Positions 22,238 through 32,525 of a stretch of DNA of 64,000 nucleotides are shown piece after piece. The DNA is from Phialophora verrucosa (lineage: Eukaryota > Ascomycota > Eurotiomycetes > Chaetothyriales > Herpotrichiellaceae), in NCBI GenBank assembly GCA_002099365.1, contig MSED01000015.1, positions 1,922,001 to 1,986,000 of the forward strand, given 5' to 3'. Made by a program: the position numbers and the translations under genes. The first letter of the stretch is position 1. Each line of letters starts with the position of its first letter. The notes under the pieces are model-generated. The model was not told the DNA's origin and ran no database searches. It was given only the letters and a program-made list of their open reading frames with translations.

Positions 22238-24883
22238 TGAGGCCACGGCCGTGTGGGCACGCAAATCCGACTAGAGACTCCGAAATAAAGCAACAGAACC
22301 TCTACAGCGCACACGAAGACGCCCGTGAGGTTAAGAGGTCCCGGGGGAATCCCCCTCCTCCCCCTCAGAGGAGGGCGATATCACCAGTTGGATGATATCA
22401 GGTGTAGGGAACTGTCTGAAGAGAACTGTTTGACCTGCGAGCTGTCAGCCTTATCGTTATCGCTGGCCAAGGTACGGTGAGTAACCCTGGCGGTGTCACG
22501 TACGCAGTCTTGTCGCGGGCAGATGTTACCACGGCGCAAAGCTCTTTCTCAGAGAACTCCAGCTGAACGTGTACCACAGGTAAGTGCTCATTGTAGACTG
22601 GCGACGAGTGATTCAGAGCAAGGGAGAGCAAGGGAGAGAAAACAAAGTTCGAAGAACTGGCGAGCAGTATACGATGCTGATGATCAGGAGTGTTTATCAG
22701 CTGGGTGGATGTTCTTGGATGGATAGCGATGAAAGGTCGTTATCTGGCGCAGATGCTGAGGTGCAGGACGCAGTTGCCCAGTGCGTCTCGGGTCAATCGA
22801 GGGTTTCTGCCGGCAAGACAGAAGTCAGGGAGGCATGTGCCTGCGTGCCGTCAGGCAAATGGACCTTGTTCACCCTGGTGATGTGGGTCGGATCGAATCA
22901 GAGGGCGTTTAGCAATCGGGGGGTGTCAGGAAAAGGCAAAATGCAGGCAGGGAGGACATGGATCGGAAGAAGCGTTGGCGTGTTGCTAGCCTCCAACGAT
23001 GCCCGACGTTTCGACGCTGATGTGTAACGTACGAGGTAGGCGATCTTGATGGGCTGGACGGCTGCTGATGCGCACGGCTAGTTGAGAGATGATGGTGTAT
23101 GATAAGGATAAGGCTAGTGAGGCTGCTTTGGCCTGCCACTCTCCCTCTCGACTCGCTCAACACTTGCATTCGTCGCGCGGCAAGGCGGAACGGAACAACG
23201 TGGGATCCCCGCCCACAAGGTTCGACTCCGTTCCCATTCTTGACCCCCACTAAAGTATCCCTGTTCCTCTCTCATATCGTCATGGAACTTTGAGATGAAA
23301 AGAAAAACATTCCTGTGGGAACAAGGGCCCGCAGCGGAGGGTGAGCAAGATAGCAGCGGCCACCAGTCGATCCAGGTACATGGATGTGTGGGTGATACGG
23401 ATTCCTCAGTCACTTCACCTGCTGGTCGTCTTCAGCCCGGATGGAGCGTGGAAGTGGGGTTTGCCCTCCCCCATGGGAGAGTTTCGGGAGTGGAACAGCG
23501 CGCCGGTACACCTTGAGCTTTCCAAATCACAACGTGATAGGGAAGTACCGGAGAGTGCCCATCAAGGGGAAGAGGGTACGTACACACCAGCCTAGTTCAT
23601 CTTTCAATTTCGTGGCGATTTCACATGGTAATGAGATGCTCACTGGCCAGCAATTTGACCGCTTACGATGTACATCTTCATTTTGGGATGCCATGATTAT
23701 CTGGGGCGGCAACCGCGAGGGCCCGGGCCTGCCGTTAGATCAACGAGAGTAGTAAAGACCCAGTTGAGCCAGTACTCGTGCACGCTGAACGCTGGCCCAA
23801 TGGGTCGCAATCATCCATCATACTGTGTAAGCATGGGGTATGGGATTTGGGGGGAGGCGGGCTGCTGCGATGGATTGTTGAGGACAAGAAAGGTGGATGT
23901 CCAAGTGGTGGCAGTGGTGCCACGAGTGGGACGGTTGATAGGCTGTAACTGTGCCCGGAAGATTCCATCATAACCACCTACTTGTTCGTGCTCGAAACGC
24001 CTCGAGAACGACATCGACTCTGGCCCCAAAAACAGACACCTTCGGCACCTCTTTTCACGCCCACCGTCGATCGAGGAGGTCAACGGAATCGGTTTGTCCG
24101 GTGTGCATGAAGCGGTCCGATGCCTGCGACCTAACTAGGGCCTGATCTTCCTCTTGCCAGCGAAACCGAAATCGGCACAATTCAGCGAAGGGCTTGCTAC
24201 TGTAGGAATTTTCGAGAAGGCCGACTCTAACTTAGGCTTTGTCGCTTCGAGGTCAAAGGTAAGGGTAAGAGTTAGGTAAACAGTGTCACACGGCAGGCCT
24301 CTCCCACACTATCCCGTCCTCGATGTCCTGTATAAGGCCAATGGTCAAGGCGCTCATGACCTGCACAGTATGTCAGTGGCTAGGGTCCGCCCAACACTTG
24401 GTGTGGTGACATGGAGTCACTTTTTGATGGTGAGTAAGCAGGTCTTTCGCTGGGCTGCTCGAGCTTTGCGTGCTTTGCCTCCAACGTTTTTCCGACTTGA
24501 GCAAGAACAAAGAGCCGAGCTCGGCTCTAGGCGGCACTGGCTGCGCCGCTGAGCGAGACATCGTTTTGGCAGTGCCGACCGCGCCGGAACCACCAACGTC
24601 TCATAATCAATGACCGAAGACTGTTGAAACCACCGACATCTTTGTCGAGTTGAATTTATGCGCGGTCTGCCCTTCTTCATCCCGTCTTCAGCTGCAAGAA
24701 AAAGGACAGATCGATACTCAACTTACCACCGCAGCATTAGCGACCCTGCAGCCTCTGGGTGAGGAAGCCGTTCTTACCCATCAGCAGAAGATTGTAACAG
24801 CGAGGCGCATGCGCGCAACGACCACAGCTTGAGCACCGAGTCTCCTTCCTCCTCTGCGCTTCTTCCCACGCTCCCCTCTGATA
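22238..24883. other. 2.6-kb gene-poor divergent region
   Basis: This is the longest stretch without a supported gene. Frames of 60-147 codons occur on both strands, but none shows motifs, repeats or a convincing splice chain. A G/C-run inverted structure (GGGGGAATCCCCCTCC and on) lies near 22341-22372. The stretch must hold the promoter of the coiled-coil gene and that of the CYSTM gene, possibly with a long 5' leader or a non-coding RNA. Confidence 0.5.
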
Positions 24884-25294
24884 ATGGCCGACAACCAAAA
24901 ATTCGAGCCCCCCTCGGGCCCTCCTCCCAGTTCAGCACTTCAAGCGCCCCCACAAGTCCATCACGATGCCGGCCCTTACTACCCGCCCAACACCGCGATC
25001 GATAACACACGAGGCCCTCAAACATACCCGCCAGCACAAGATCCCTCTGGAGGCTACCTACCGCCTCAAGGCTGGAACCAAGGTCCACCGGGCGGTCCAT
25101 GGCAGGGCCCCCCAGGTCAGCAACCGCCCTATGGCTATTATGGTCCGCCCGGGCCGCAGCAAGGCATGTATTACCAACAAGGACCGCCGGTAGGGTATTA
25201 TGATCGGAGTCCAGGACAATCAGGGGCAGATGGGTGCTGCGCCGCGTTTCTCGCCGCCTTGACATGCTGTTGTTGTCTTGAGCTTTTGTTCTAA
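24884..25294 (+). CDS. CYSTM-type cysteine-rich transmembrane mini-protein
   Basis: Single exon, 136 aa. The first ~110 residues are Pro/Gly/Gln/Tyr-rich with repeated GPPG and YYGPPG patterns and are likely disordered. The last ~20 form the hydrophobic Cys-rich module, DGCCAAFLAALTCCCCLELL, that defines the CYSTM family. CYSTM proteins are tail-anchored membrane proteins in eukaryotes connected with stress tolerance and metal or redox responses. ATG 24884 is preceded by a CT-rich leader. The Pro-rich composition and terminal Cys module make the family call firm; the function is known only in general terms. Confidence 0.9.
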   Translation: MADNQKFEPPSGPPPSSALQAPPQVHHDAGPYYPPNTAIDNTRGPQTYPPAQDPSGGYLPPQGWNQGPPGGPWQGPPGQQPPYGYYGPPGPQQGMYYQQGPPVGYYDRSPGQSGADGCCAAFLAALTCCCCLELLF

Positions 25295-26138
25295 AGCGAT
25301 GTATAGAAATGTATGGTACTAGGCGCATGGGTGGACCCGTTTGCGGATGCACCGGAGTTGGAAAAGAGTATACCAGCAATGAAGTGCCTCCTACTGGAAC
25401 CACAAAACGGCTTCCTGGCCAGCTAGGCTACTGGAACTGTGCGCCAACACGTTGAAAAGCATATTTGATTTCAACCTAATGCTTGCGAGAGGTCGAGCAG
25501 GAGCACCGTCTTCCTCCCCCCTCATGGTCATAATTCCCAATCGACGGCGGCCGCCGAAAAAAGAGTTATGTGCCAAAAATTGTTACATCCATTCTCTTGT
25601 GTTTTATACCCTTACTTCACTTACTGCATCGATCTTCTGTTCGTTCGTCCGTTCTGCGAGGACCACGGGTCGGAATTTCACCAGCGCGAGATATCACCAT
25701 CCCGACTGCCTTTCTCGAGCAAACAGTGAAGGGGAATCACTGACACCGTCACCATGCGGTATCACCGCCCGCGGACCCTCAATAATCCTCCTTCCAGAAG
25801 TCCCTCAAACGCCGGAAACAAACAAAAGCGCCGCCTGAGCCTTCACCCACCTTTGACCGACCACACATATACAGTGGGGGAGAGAGTCTTATCTCCTGTC
25901 CGCGGAACGCAACACAGACAAAGCATATCAGCGATACCGATAGAAAGTCGAACACCAAAATCAGACGTCAAGCGAAATTCTCGTCCTCTCCATCTTCATA
26001 TAAATCTCAAATCTCACATCTCGCACCAAGCTTGTGATCGTCCGCATCGTCCAAATATTCCAGTCTTACCGACCAGGCAGATTGGGGTAGACTGGAACCA
26101 AACCACACCAGACACGCCGCCAGAAGTCAATCGATTCA
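25295..26138. other. Intergenic, no gene seen
   Basis: An 844-bp gap between the CYSTM gene and the small two-TM gene. A 128-codon plus-strand frame at 25452 has no domain-like content and is not called. Confidence 0.5.
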
Positions 26139-26549
26139 ATGATGCGCCCCCGTCTCTCCTCGAAGTACAACCCCCTCGGGAGACACGGAACCGTCCTGCA
26201 AACTGACCGAATCCGCCTCCTCTGCATCACAGCGCTGCTTCCTGTCTTGGTGCTGTCAGTGGGGATGCTGTTCTTCTTCTCCTTCGTTATTGTCCAAGGC
26301 ACCAACGTTCACCAAGACATCACACTCTACAAGGGCGGTGCGTCGCAGCTGAAAGAGAGATCCGATTCAACGTCAATATCGTCAGCGTCACAGTCTTCGT
26401 CGGAAACACCGACGTGCTACGCCACAAGCGATCTGCCGCTGATCGTGCTGGGCGTCATCTTCATGGTTCTCGGGTTGCAACTCACGGGGTGGTCTTTTTG
26501 GATTGTGTTTAGGGATCGAACGCGGAGGTCGAGGGGTTTCAATGTGTGA
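26139..26549 (+). CDS. Small two-TM membrane protein, unknown
   Basis: Single exon, 136 aa, starting at a tandem ATGATG. A basic N-terminus is followed by a strong hydrophobic segment at ~29-51, a Ser/Thr-rich loop of ~40 residues with a Cys (SSETPTCYATSD), a second hydrophobic segment at ~100-125, and an Arg-rich C-terminal end (FRDRTRRSRG). The charge pattern predicts both ends in the cytosol. I do not recognise a family. The regular two-helix layout and uninterrupted frame support a real gene, but no splice or homology evidence confirms it. Confidence 0.55.
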   Translation: MMRPRLSSKYNPLGRHGTVLQTDRIRLLCITALLPVLVLSVGMLFFFSFVIVQGTNVHQDITLYKGGASQLKERSDSTSISSASQSSSETPTCYATSDLPLIVLGVIFMVLGLQLTGWSFWIVFRDRTRRSRGFNV

Positions 26550-26620
26550 TGACGGAGGATCTAGAGTAGGCTGGCTAAGGGAGGGAGCAATGCCAAGAAA
26601 CGTCTTTGTTCACTTGACTA

Positions 26621-26653
26621 GGGGGGGAAATAATACTCAGGCAGGGGAAATGC
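26621..26653. repeat. Two-unit dispersed copy of the minisatellite motif
   Basis: The sequence GGGGAAATAATACTCAG then GCAGGGGAAATG matches two adjacent units of the 1948-2170 array (GGGGAAATGATACTG..CAGGGGAAATG) with a 2-bp shortening and one substitution in the core. It lies about 70 bp after the stop of the small two-TM gene. Confidence 0.6.
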
Positions 26654-26826
26654 AAGCTCCCAATTGTAATTCTGTCTGCAGAATGTCGGCTCAATTGCAA
26701 TCATGATCACATGCTGGTGGACAAGCCACGGGTATAATACAGGGAGGGGTCTGAGGACCACAGCCATCTGAGCCCAGATCAGTGGTAACGTCAGCACCGA
26801 CATACAATGGCATCATTTCGTCTCCT

Positions 26827-28412
26827 TCATTTCTTCACCAGGAGCACGGCACCCTCATAGACGTTTTGGACTTCAGGCGTTATCCTGGCGACTGGCTTGG
26901 CGTCCCGTCCTGCAAAAAGACGGATGACCGTGGCGAGAGCTGGTCGAGCATCTTTCTGCACCGGAGTCCAGTGTCCACTTCGTGGTAGGAGCGTGACTTC
27001 GCTATCTTTCGCTAGGTAATCTCCAATTCCGTCCAGACAGATTGGTCGCGAACAAGCTTGGTCTTTCTCGCCCCAGAGAACGTAAGTCGGTGCATGCAAA
27101 CTTCCCTTGTACTGATCCATGAACAAAGAGTTCGAGACCGATGAACGGCGGCGGCCAGGACTACTAGACTCGGATGCCGACGTCTCGAGAGCGTAGAGGT
27201 CAGTGATGGTTTCAAGCGACTTCGTCCACGGTCCCCAGCCTGCCCCGTCGCGGTAGTAACCTGTCATGTTCCAGAAGGCCTCTTCTGGAGATTTGGCACG
27301 TTCTAGCACACTCGGACCGTAAGTTTCTCCATTCTTCTCTCCGTTGACACCTTTCGTGCCGTTGATCGCCGAAGTTGATGTTTTGCACTCCTCCGCTCCA
27401 GGGCCAAAACTCGAAGCCATACATTCCTGGACGTGGTACTCCTTTGAGCCCTTGCCATATCCAGACCAGTTCGCTCCACGGACGAATGAGTAGTTTCCGG
27501 CAACGCCCAGGTACTTGACGAGCGCTGCTGGAAGGTGAAACGCAAAGATGTAGCCCATCAACATGGTTTGCAGCATCAACGGTTTCAAGGCATTGAATGC
27601 CTTCGACAGGCAGCCGAAATTTTGCTTTGGGGCGTGTCTGAACTGCTTGAAGATCTTCGAAGCCGAGTTCAGGATCCGGTCTTTGTTTGCGAAGGCGAGT
27701 TCAACCTGGGGGCGTGTCAGCGTGTTGACACGAGCTACTCTGCAGCAAGACTTACATGTGGCGCATTGGTCAGAATGAATCGGTCAGCAAGAGAGGACGC
27801 TTCGGCAGCCAAGCGGAACCCTAGCACGCAGCCCCAATCGTGTCCAACAATGAAGGTGTTGGTCTCCTCAGAGTCCTCTGGCGGGATGTACTTGTCTCTC
27901 ATGGCAACTATGAATTCTGTGAGCGCCTCTAGGACTTCTGTGTCGTACTTCTTGAAGCTGTCACTCCCTCCGTAGCCTGGCAGATCTACGCAGACAAGTG
28001 TAGCATCCCGCACTGGCATAGCCGGCTCTTGCATCAGGTGCCTCCACATCATCGAGCTATCAGGGAACCCGTGGAGGAGGATGACCAGATTGTCTCGCGA
28101 AGCTGTCGCTCGATTGCTAATGTAATGTAATTTGAGGTTGTTGCGGAGGGTATAGAAGTAGTGCTTGAAGCCCGGTAGAGGTGCTTTGGTCAAGTTCCAG
28201 AAGCGATCTCTCTCTAGAACCTTGTCAGAATGGCCATCTCACGTTTGAGTGGGTTATTCACCGATAGCAAATTGCAGCTTATCCTGCTCCGTGTCCTTCT
28301 TGAAAAAGGTGCCATTCTTGACGAATAAGCCTAGGAACAGGCACCAGTTGAAGAAGCCGAAGGAGTAGAAGGAGGCTCTTCGGAACAGTAGACCCAGTAC
28401 ACTGGAGGCCAT
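26827..28412 (-). CDS. Epoxide-hydrolase-like alpha/beta hydrolase
   Basis: Three exons, complement(join(26827..27705,27756..28213,28262..28412)), give 495 aa. Introns are 50 and 48 nt; joins restore LQFAIERDRFWNL and TNAPHVELAFANKD. Start ATG 28412 follows an in-frame stretch without ATG. The N-terminus has a hydrophobic anchor (~13-31). HGFP (98-101) is the oxyanion motif and GHDWG with Asp176 the nucleophile typical of epoxide hydrolases, where Ser would mark an esterase. The late acid is probably in LWGEKDQ and the His in RSGHWTP. A Ser/Glu-rich insertion of about 60 residues lies in the lid region. Likely reaction: hydrolysis of an epoxide to a diol on a membrane; the substrate is not indicated. 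No biosynthetic cluster surrounds it. Confidence 0.88.
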
Positions 28413-29892
28413 GGTGGGAAGGGTTGAGTCGGGAGATGTTAGACCATGGAAACTGAAGGAGTCGGTTCCTTCGATGAGTGTCAGCTCTTCAAGGGAGGGT
28501 ACGGCGGATGCCTTGAACGTGGTCAACGAGATATTGCCCCAAGACTACATGTAGGTGAGACGAAGAGATAATCTCAGTGAGCTGGGTGGGAAAGGTGTCT
28601 ATGGCCGAAGCAAACCAAGCAACTCGTGACCGTCAACAGGGCTCGATTGAGGGCGGGAGCAAACATTCACTGCAGCATGCCACCTGCTTTGTTAGCGACA
28701 AAAGGATGCCGAGGTGATCCTTCCCATCTTTTAGGGCCGTGAGCACCGTCTGGTCCTCTGTTCTCCCAAGCCATGCCATTTTATGCACAAATCATCCAGG
28801 GGAACACAAACAAACCCCAATCCCAGGCGATTCGCGTGTGTGAGATGGGGAGGCATCACGATGGATCGCCCGATGCAGAAGCGATGGACAAGAGACACGC
28901 GGAGCTTCTAGCTCAACCCCGCTGTCCACCCATCATGACTCCAACCCTCATCTCCCTCTCACTTGCCTCTCAGCTGCCTCTCACGACTGCTCTCACCTCT
29001 CGTGCCCTCTCCAGTTACACCTGACCTGCAGATCCAGACTAGATGTTCCCCGACAACGCTTATCAACACAGCAAACTCAGAACTTGCATGGAGATCTTCA
29101 CTCATTCCGGGTGTGTGGCTGCAAGAGCAGCCCATTCCCCATCCTCTCACCTCCCTCGTTGCGGCCGCTGAGATCACCTGTCAGACCTCCTCAACGATCT
29201 GACCACGATAGGGTCGGACTCTGTGCTGCCCTCGGATGTCCCTGTAACCTAGGGTCTATCACGAGCCTTGATCCATCCAGGAAGCTTCTTGAGACAAAGC
29301 ATATCGTCCTCACTTCAGTCCGTTTAACCAGCATCCCCTAGGCACCCTCGTTAGTCCTTGCCCTTCCCAGGAATCTCCAACTCGTGCCCCGGCGTGTGCC
29401 GACGTGTCGATCCCTTGCTCGGCAATCATGTAAGTTGACAAAAAGTGACGGATCATGCGCAACAGGGAAGCTCCGGATGAAATCGACGGTACGTGTCGAC
29501 ACGCCTTAGCAGGCACCGGAAAACCCTCTCCGTTGGAATATCATACTACATAAGGACTACTGCCGTCAAATGCGAGACCCAAATGATCTGTGGGCAAGTC
29601 TAGTGGTACGATCTCAGTCTTGTGAAGCCGAGGTATTAGACCCTTGAATGTATCATACTGGATTGCACGGGTCCGCGGTACCCTATTTGCTGAGACGAAC
29701 ATGCAGAAGAGCTTCTGGAATACCAAGCCCCTGGTGTTTCTCTGGACTCCGACGGACTCAAAGCAATATCGTCCGTGACTGCCACAGGGAGCTTCTACTT
29801 GCGCACCAGCGAAGCTCGGGCCGCTCCCTTGCAGCCTGGCGTTATTTCGTCGGTAGCATCCCGCACCAGCCAAAGAAAATTGTCGGGTCTGC
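28413..29892. other. Intergenic, no supported gene
   Basis: This 1.5-kb stretch holds the epoxide-hydrolase promoter. Frames up to ~160 codons occur, such as the minus frame over 29541-30029, but they lack an ATG near the start, motifs or splice context. I see no repeat. Confidence 0.5.
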
Positions 29893-30078
29893 TCATGACA
29901 TATCGTGCCCACTGGTCGTCTCGCTGTTCCCTCGACCTGACCGTCTTGCGCCCTTCCGTTCAAAAAGTCGGTGAGCCAAGCTGTTCGGTTGCCGCTTCCA
30001 CATGTAGGCTGCAACGACAATGCCCACAATGATCATGACAATCAAAAGTGGCATCTCCCAGGCCAGATATGAAACCAT
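29893..30078 (-). CDS. Small single-pass membrane ORF A
   Basis: A 61-codon frame from ATG 30078. After a short N-terminus (MVSYLAWEM) comes a hydrophobic segment LLIVMIIVGIVVAAYMW (~10-27) and then a basic Ser/Arg-rich tail. It is the rightmost in transcription order of three such ORFs on this strand within 1.8 kb. Size and lack of homology make it uncertain; a spliced longer form is possible. Confidence 0.3.
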   Translation of the reverse strand: MVSYLAWEMPLLIVMIIVGIVVAAYMWKRQPNSLAHRLFERKGARRSGRGNSETTSGHDMS

Positions 30079-30468
30079 ATTGTCTTTTCCACGATCGGTG
30101 CAGATCAAAGATGTCGTCTGTTATCTCGGGGCTGTCGAGGTAAGTTCGTTTTGTCGGTCTCGTATATCGCAAATCTGGTTTGGGTGGATTTCGTTCTTGG
30201 GCGTCGATGATAAATGAGAAAGCTCAAGCTCACTGTATGCTGCCAGATATAATCCTCCAGCTTCGATTGAGTGAATGTCAGGGTGTCATCACAACCAACG
30301 AAATTCCACCCTGACACCAGTCTGTTTCAAAGCTTCCACCAACGCATCAGCTACTGACGGGGACTTCTCGATTGTGTGTCATGGCGGACTCACCTTCAGC
30401 CGTTGGTCTCCAAGAGGGAACCATGATCAAACCGCAGGCGCCGGCGGATCGTGAACAGGTCCTCGGTG

Positions 30469-30597
30469 CTAACCATGTGCTGGCCGCCCCTCCGCAACCT
30501 TGGCTCGTGCGGCTGTTTTATCTCTATAGAGCACTGCCACTATGATGGCTGCAGCAACGACACAGAATACAATGGCGAAGATTGCGCCCCAGTTCAT
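30469..30597 (-). CDS. Small single-pass membrane ORF B
   Basis: A 42-codon frame from ATG 30597, too short for most gene callers. MNWGAIFAIVFCVVAAAIIV is followed by a Tyr-Arg stop-transfer and a basic tail. Its start resembles ORF C at 31727 (NGWVIFTIIFCLIFAVAIY): the same short N-end with Trp, then an I-F-x-I-x-F-C core. A GTTAGC near the stop could be a splice donor to a further exon, but I could not find a convincing partner. Confidence 0.3.
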   Translation of the reverse strand: MNWGAIFAIVFCVVAAAIIVAVLYRDKTAARAKVAEGRPAHG

Positions 30598-31130
30598 CGC
30601 TGATGTTTTGTCGACACTGGTTTTATGTCGCTGGATTGGTCACACCTCGGTCGATGGTCCGTCTATATTTCGTTCCTTGGTGGATCTTCGCAGAAGTACC
30701 TGTGGTGGATGATGTGGTTTCTGACAGTAGGACACAATCGAATTGAGATCTCCAGCTTAGGGTTTATATGCATCTCGAAAGCATCATTTGTTCCTTCTGC
30801 ACCAGCAGGACAATCGGCCACTGCTCGATATTGTCACAGGAAAACGATCATTCAAACAATGGTGGTGGTTCGGCGCTCTATTGCCAGATATGTTCCGAAT
30901 TCGTCACTGCGGCTGAAACCACCTTTGGCAGTGTGAATCATGAACGGTCTTGCACTTCATATCTTTCACGGTAATATTACCGTTGGCATCACGCTTCAGC
31001 AGTAATCGACTCCTGCCATTCACTGCGAGTCAGCCAATGAGATCAGAAAGCCTTCTCTCACACCACTGGGGACTTACCTTTCTATGAAGGCCTGAATTAA
31101 CCAAGTGCGGGGGCCGTCACGGTTGGGTAC
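30598..31130. other. Region between ORFs B and C with a probable intron at 31023-31077
   Basis: On the minus strand a good intron signal (GTAAGT donor, CTGAC branch, GCAG acceptor, 55 nt) occupies 31023-31077. No coding frame carries across it from ORF C, so it may be a 3' UTR intron or belong to an unrecognised gene. The exon after it has an open minus frame containing KRDANGNITVKDMKCKTVHD. A plus frame over 30768-30974 shows two CxxC pairs. Neither is called. Confidence 0.4.
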
Positions 31131-31727
31131 TCATGGGAACGGAGCATCTTGAGTCCCTGTCGGCGGAGGGCCATTCACACTTCCCGTTGGGGAAGTCACA
31201 TCCGCTGTTGGCGACGTGCCGCTTGTGTTCTCCTGCGGAAGAGGAAGAATCTGGCTCTCTGCCGGCGGGGACCCCGTTTGATTCCCTCCAGGTGGAGGAA
31301 CGGGATGAGCTCCAGCTGGTGAAGAGCTGTGTGTGTTTCCTGTTGGTGGCCGGACATTCTGATGCCCTGCTGGCAGAGCATCGCTGGTATGCCTTGTTGG
31401 AGGGGGAACAGTTTGCGACCCTACTGGCGAGGAAGCTCTTGTACTTCCTCCCTGGAGAGAAGCATTCTGACTTGCTGCCGGCAGTGGGACATCCTGATTC
31501 CATGTTGGTGAAGGACCACTTGTATCTTCTGTTCTGGCAGGAGCAGTCTGACTCCCTGCAGCCGAAGGAACACCTCTCGCACGTCTTCCGCGCCTCCGTC
31601 TACGTGAGCGCTCTGCACGGAGTCTAGCATCTTCACGTGCATTCGAGACGACGATGATGGCGTAGATGGCGACCGCAAAAATAAGGCAGAAGATGATGGT
31701 GAATATTACCCAACCGTTGACTGTCAT
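31131..31727 (-). CDS. Single-pass membrane protein with degenerate Pro/Ser/Thr repeats (ORF C)
   Basis: A 198-aa frame from ATG 31727. MTVNGWVIFTIIFCLIFAVA and on forms one TM helix (~6-27). A very basic stretch with RRRRRGRRAR (~42-52) follows, then ~145 residues of imperfect repeats of roughly 17-20 residues around PAGxQxVPPPxGN. Four N-x-S/T sequons lie in the repeats. The Arg cluster favours an internal tail, while the sequons and Pro-rich repeats look extracellular, so topology is open. No family is recognised. The opposite strand also has a long frame because of the repeat, but the TM-basic-repeat layout favours this strand. Confidence 0.5.
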   Translation of the reverse strand: MTVNGWVIFTIIFCLIFAVAIYAIIVVSNAREDARLRAERSRRRRRGRRARGVPSAAGSQTAPARTEDTSGPSPTWNQDVPLPAASQNASLQGGSTRASSPVGSQTVPPPTRHTSDALPAGHQNVRPPTGNTHSSSPAGAHPVPPPGGNQTGSPPAESQILPLPQENTSGTSPTADVTSPTGSVNGPPPTGTQDAPFP

Positions 31728-32525
31728 CTTGATTGGGTCGCGAGGGTGTGATGTTGACCGGGGATGAAAAGGGAAGCGTGCACTGAGTGACTTTGCGGTG
31801 TCCTCACGGGTTGTGCAAGAATCAATTGAAGTGAGTCCAGTGTTTCGACGTGAATACTGTCTTTTATGCCAGCTGAACCCGATCCATCGTTCGTTCCGTT
31901 TGCTAAGCAACCAAACGGCGCGGCGCCATCAACCTACTTCGACCTCTGGCTTCTGAGTGTTGGCTGGTTATGAGTCAAACACTTCTTGCGAACGAAGGAA
32001 AACCCGAACTCGGACTCGAAACTATGGCTGGCATGGCACTGGCGATGGCAGACCAGAGTCTTCGCGGATCATACATGGTTTGGGCCAAACGCAACACCTC
32101 AATCGACAATAGTCCCAGGACGCGAACCATGATGGGCGGCTGGATGCGTCTCGTCGCCAGGCTAACATGGAGCGGCACAATGCGAGGATTGAAGTCTCAG
32201 TCTCATGCACTGCTACGATGCTACAGTGCAGTCCCTTGCCTACCTATGTCACTACAGTACATGATGCTAAGATTTAGATCAATGATCCACCGAGCGTTCT
32301 TAGGTCGACTTCATTCATTCATTTCTAACCAACGGCGAGGCGGCTCTAGTGTGGAAGCCCGGTCTACATAGCTTCCACAACGTGGCCCATAGGGAACTGA
32401 CCTCGTATATTTTCTGCTACTCCTACTTCCACTTCCACTGCCGTTTCGCCCGGCCGCCAGCCCGCTACACAATCAAACATTTTCCCCTTGTGAACAGGAA
32501 AGTGCAAAGCCATTTCCGCGCAGTC
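31728..32525. other. Intergenic, no gene seen
   Basis: A 798-bp gap between the 5' side of ORF C and the 3' end of the next gene on the same strand. A plus frame at 31970-32371 has no recognisable content. Confidence 0.5.

Noticed and set aside
25452..25838. 128-codon plus-strand frame
   Set aside because: No motif and no coding character; lies in a promoter-like region.
31133..31627. 164-codon plus-strand frame over ORF C
   Set aside because: Produced by the internal repeat of the minus-strand frame; no TM or signal, less plausible.
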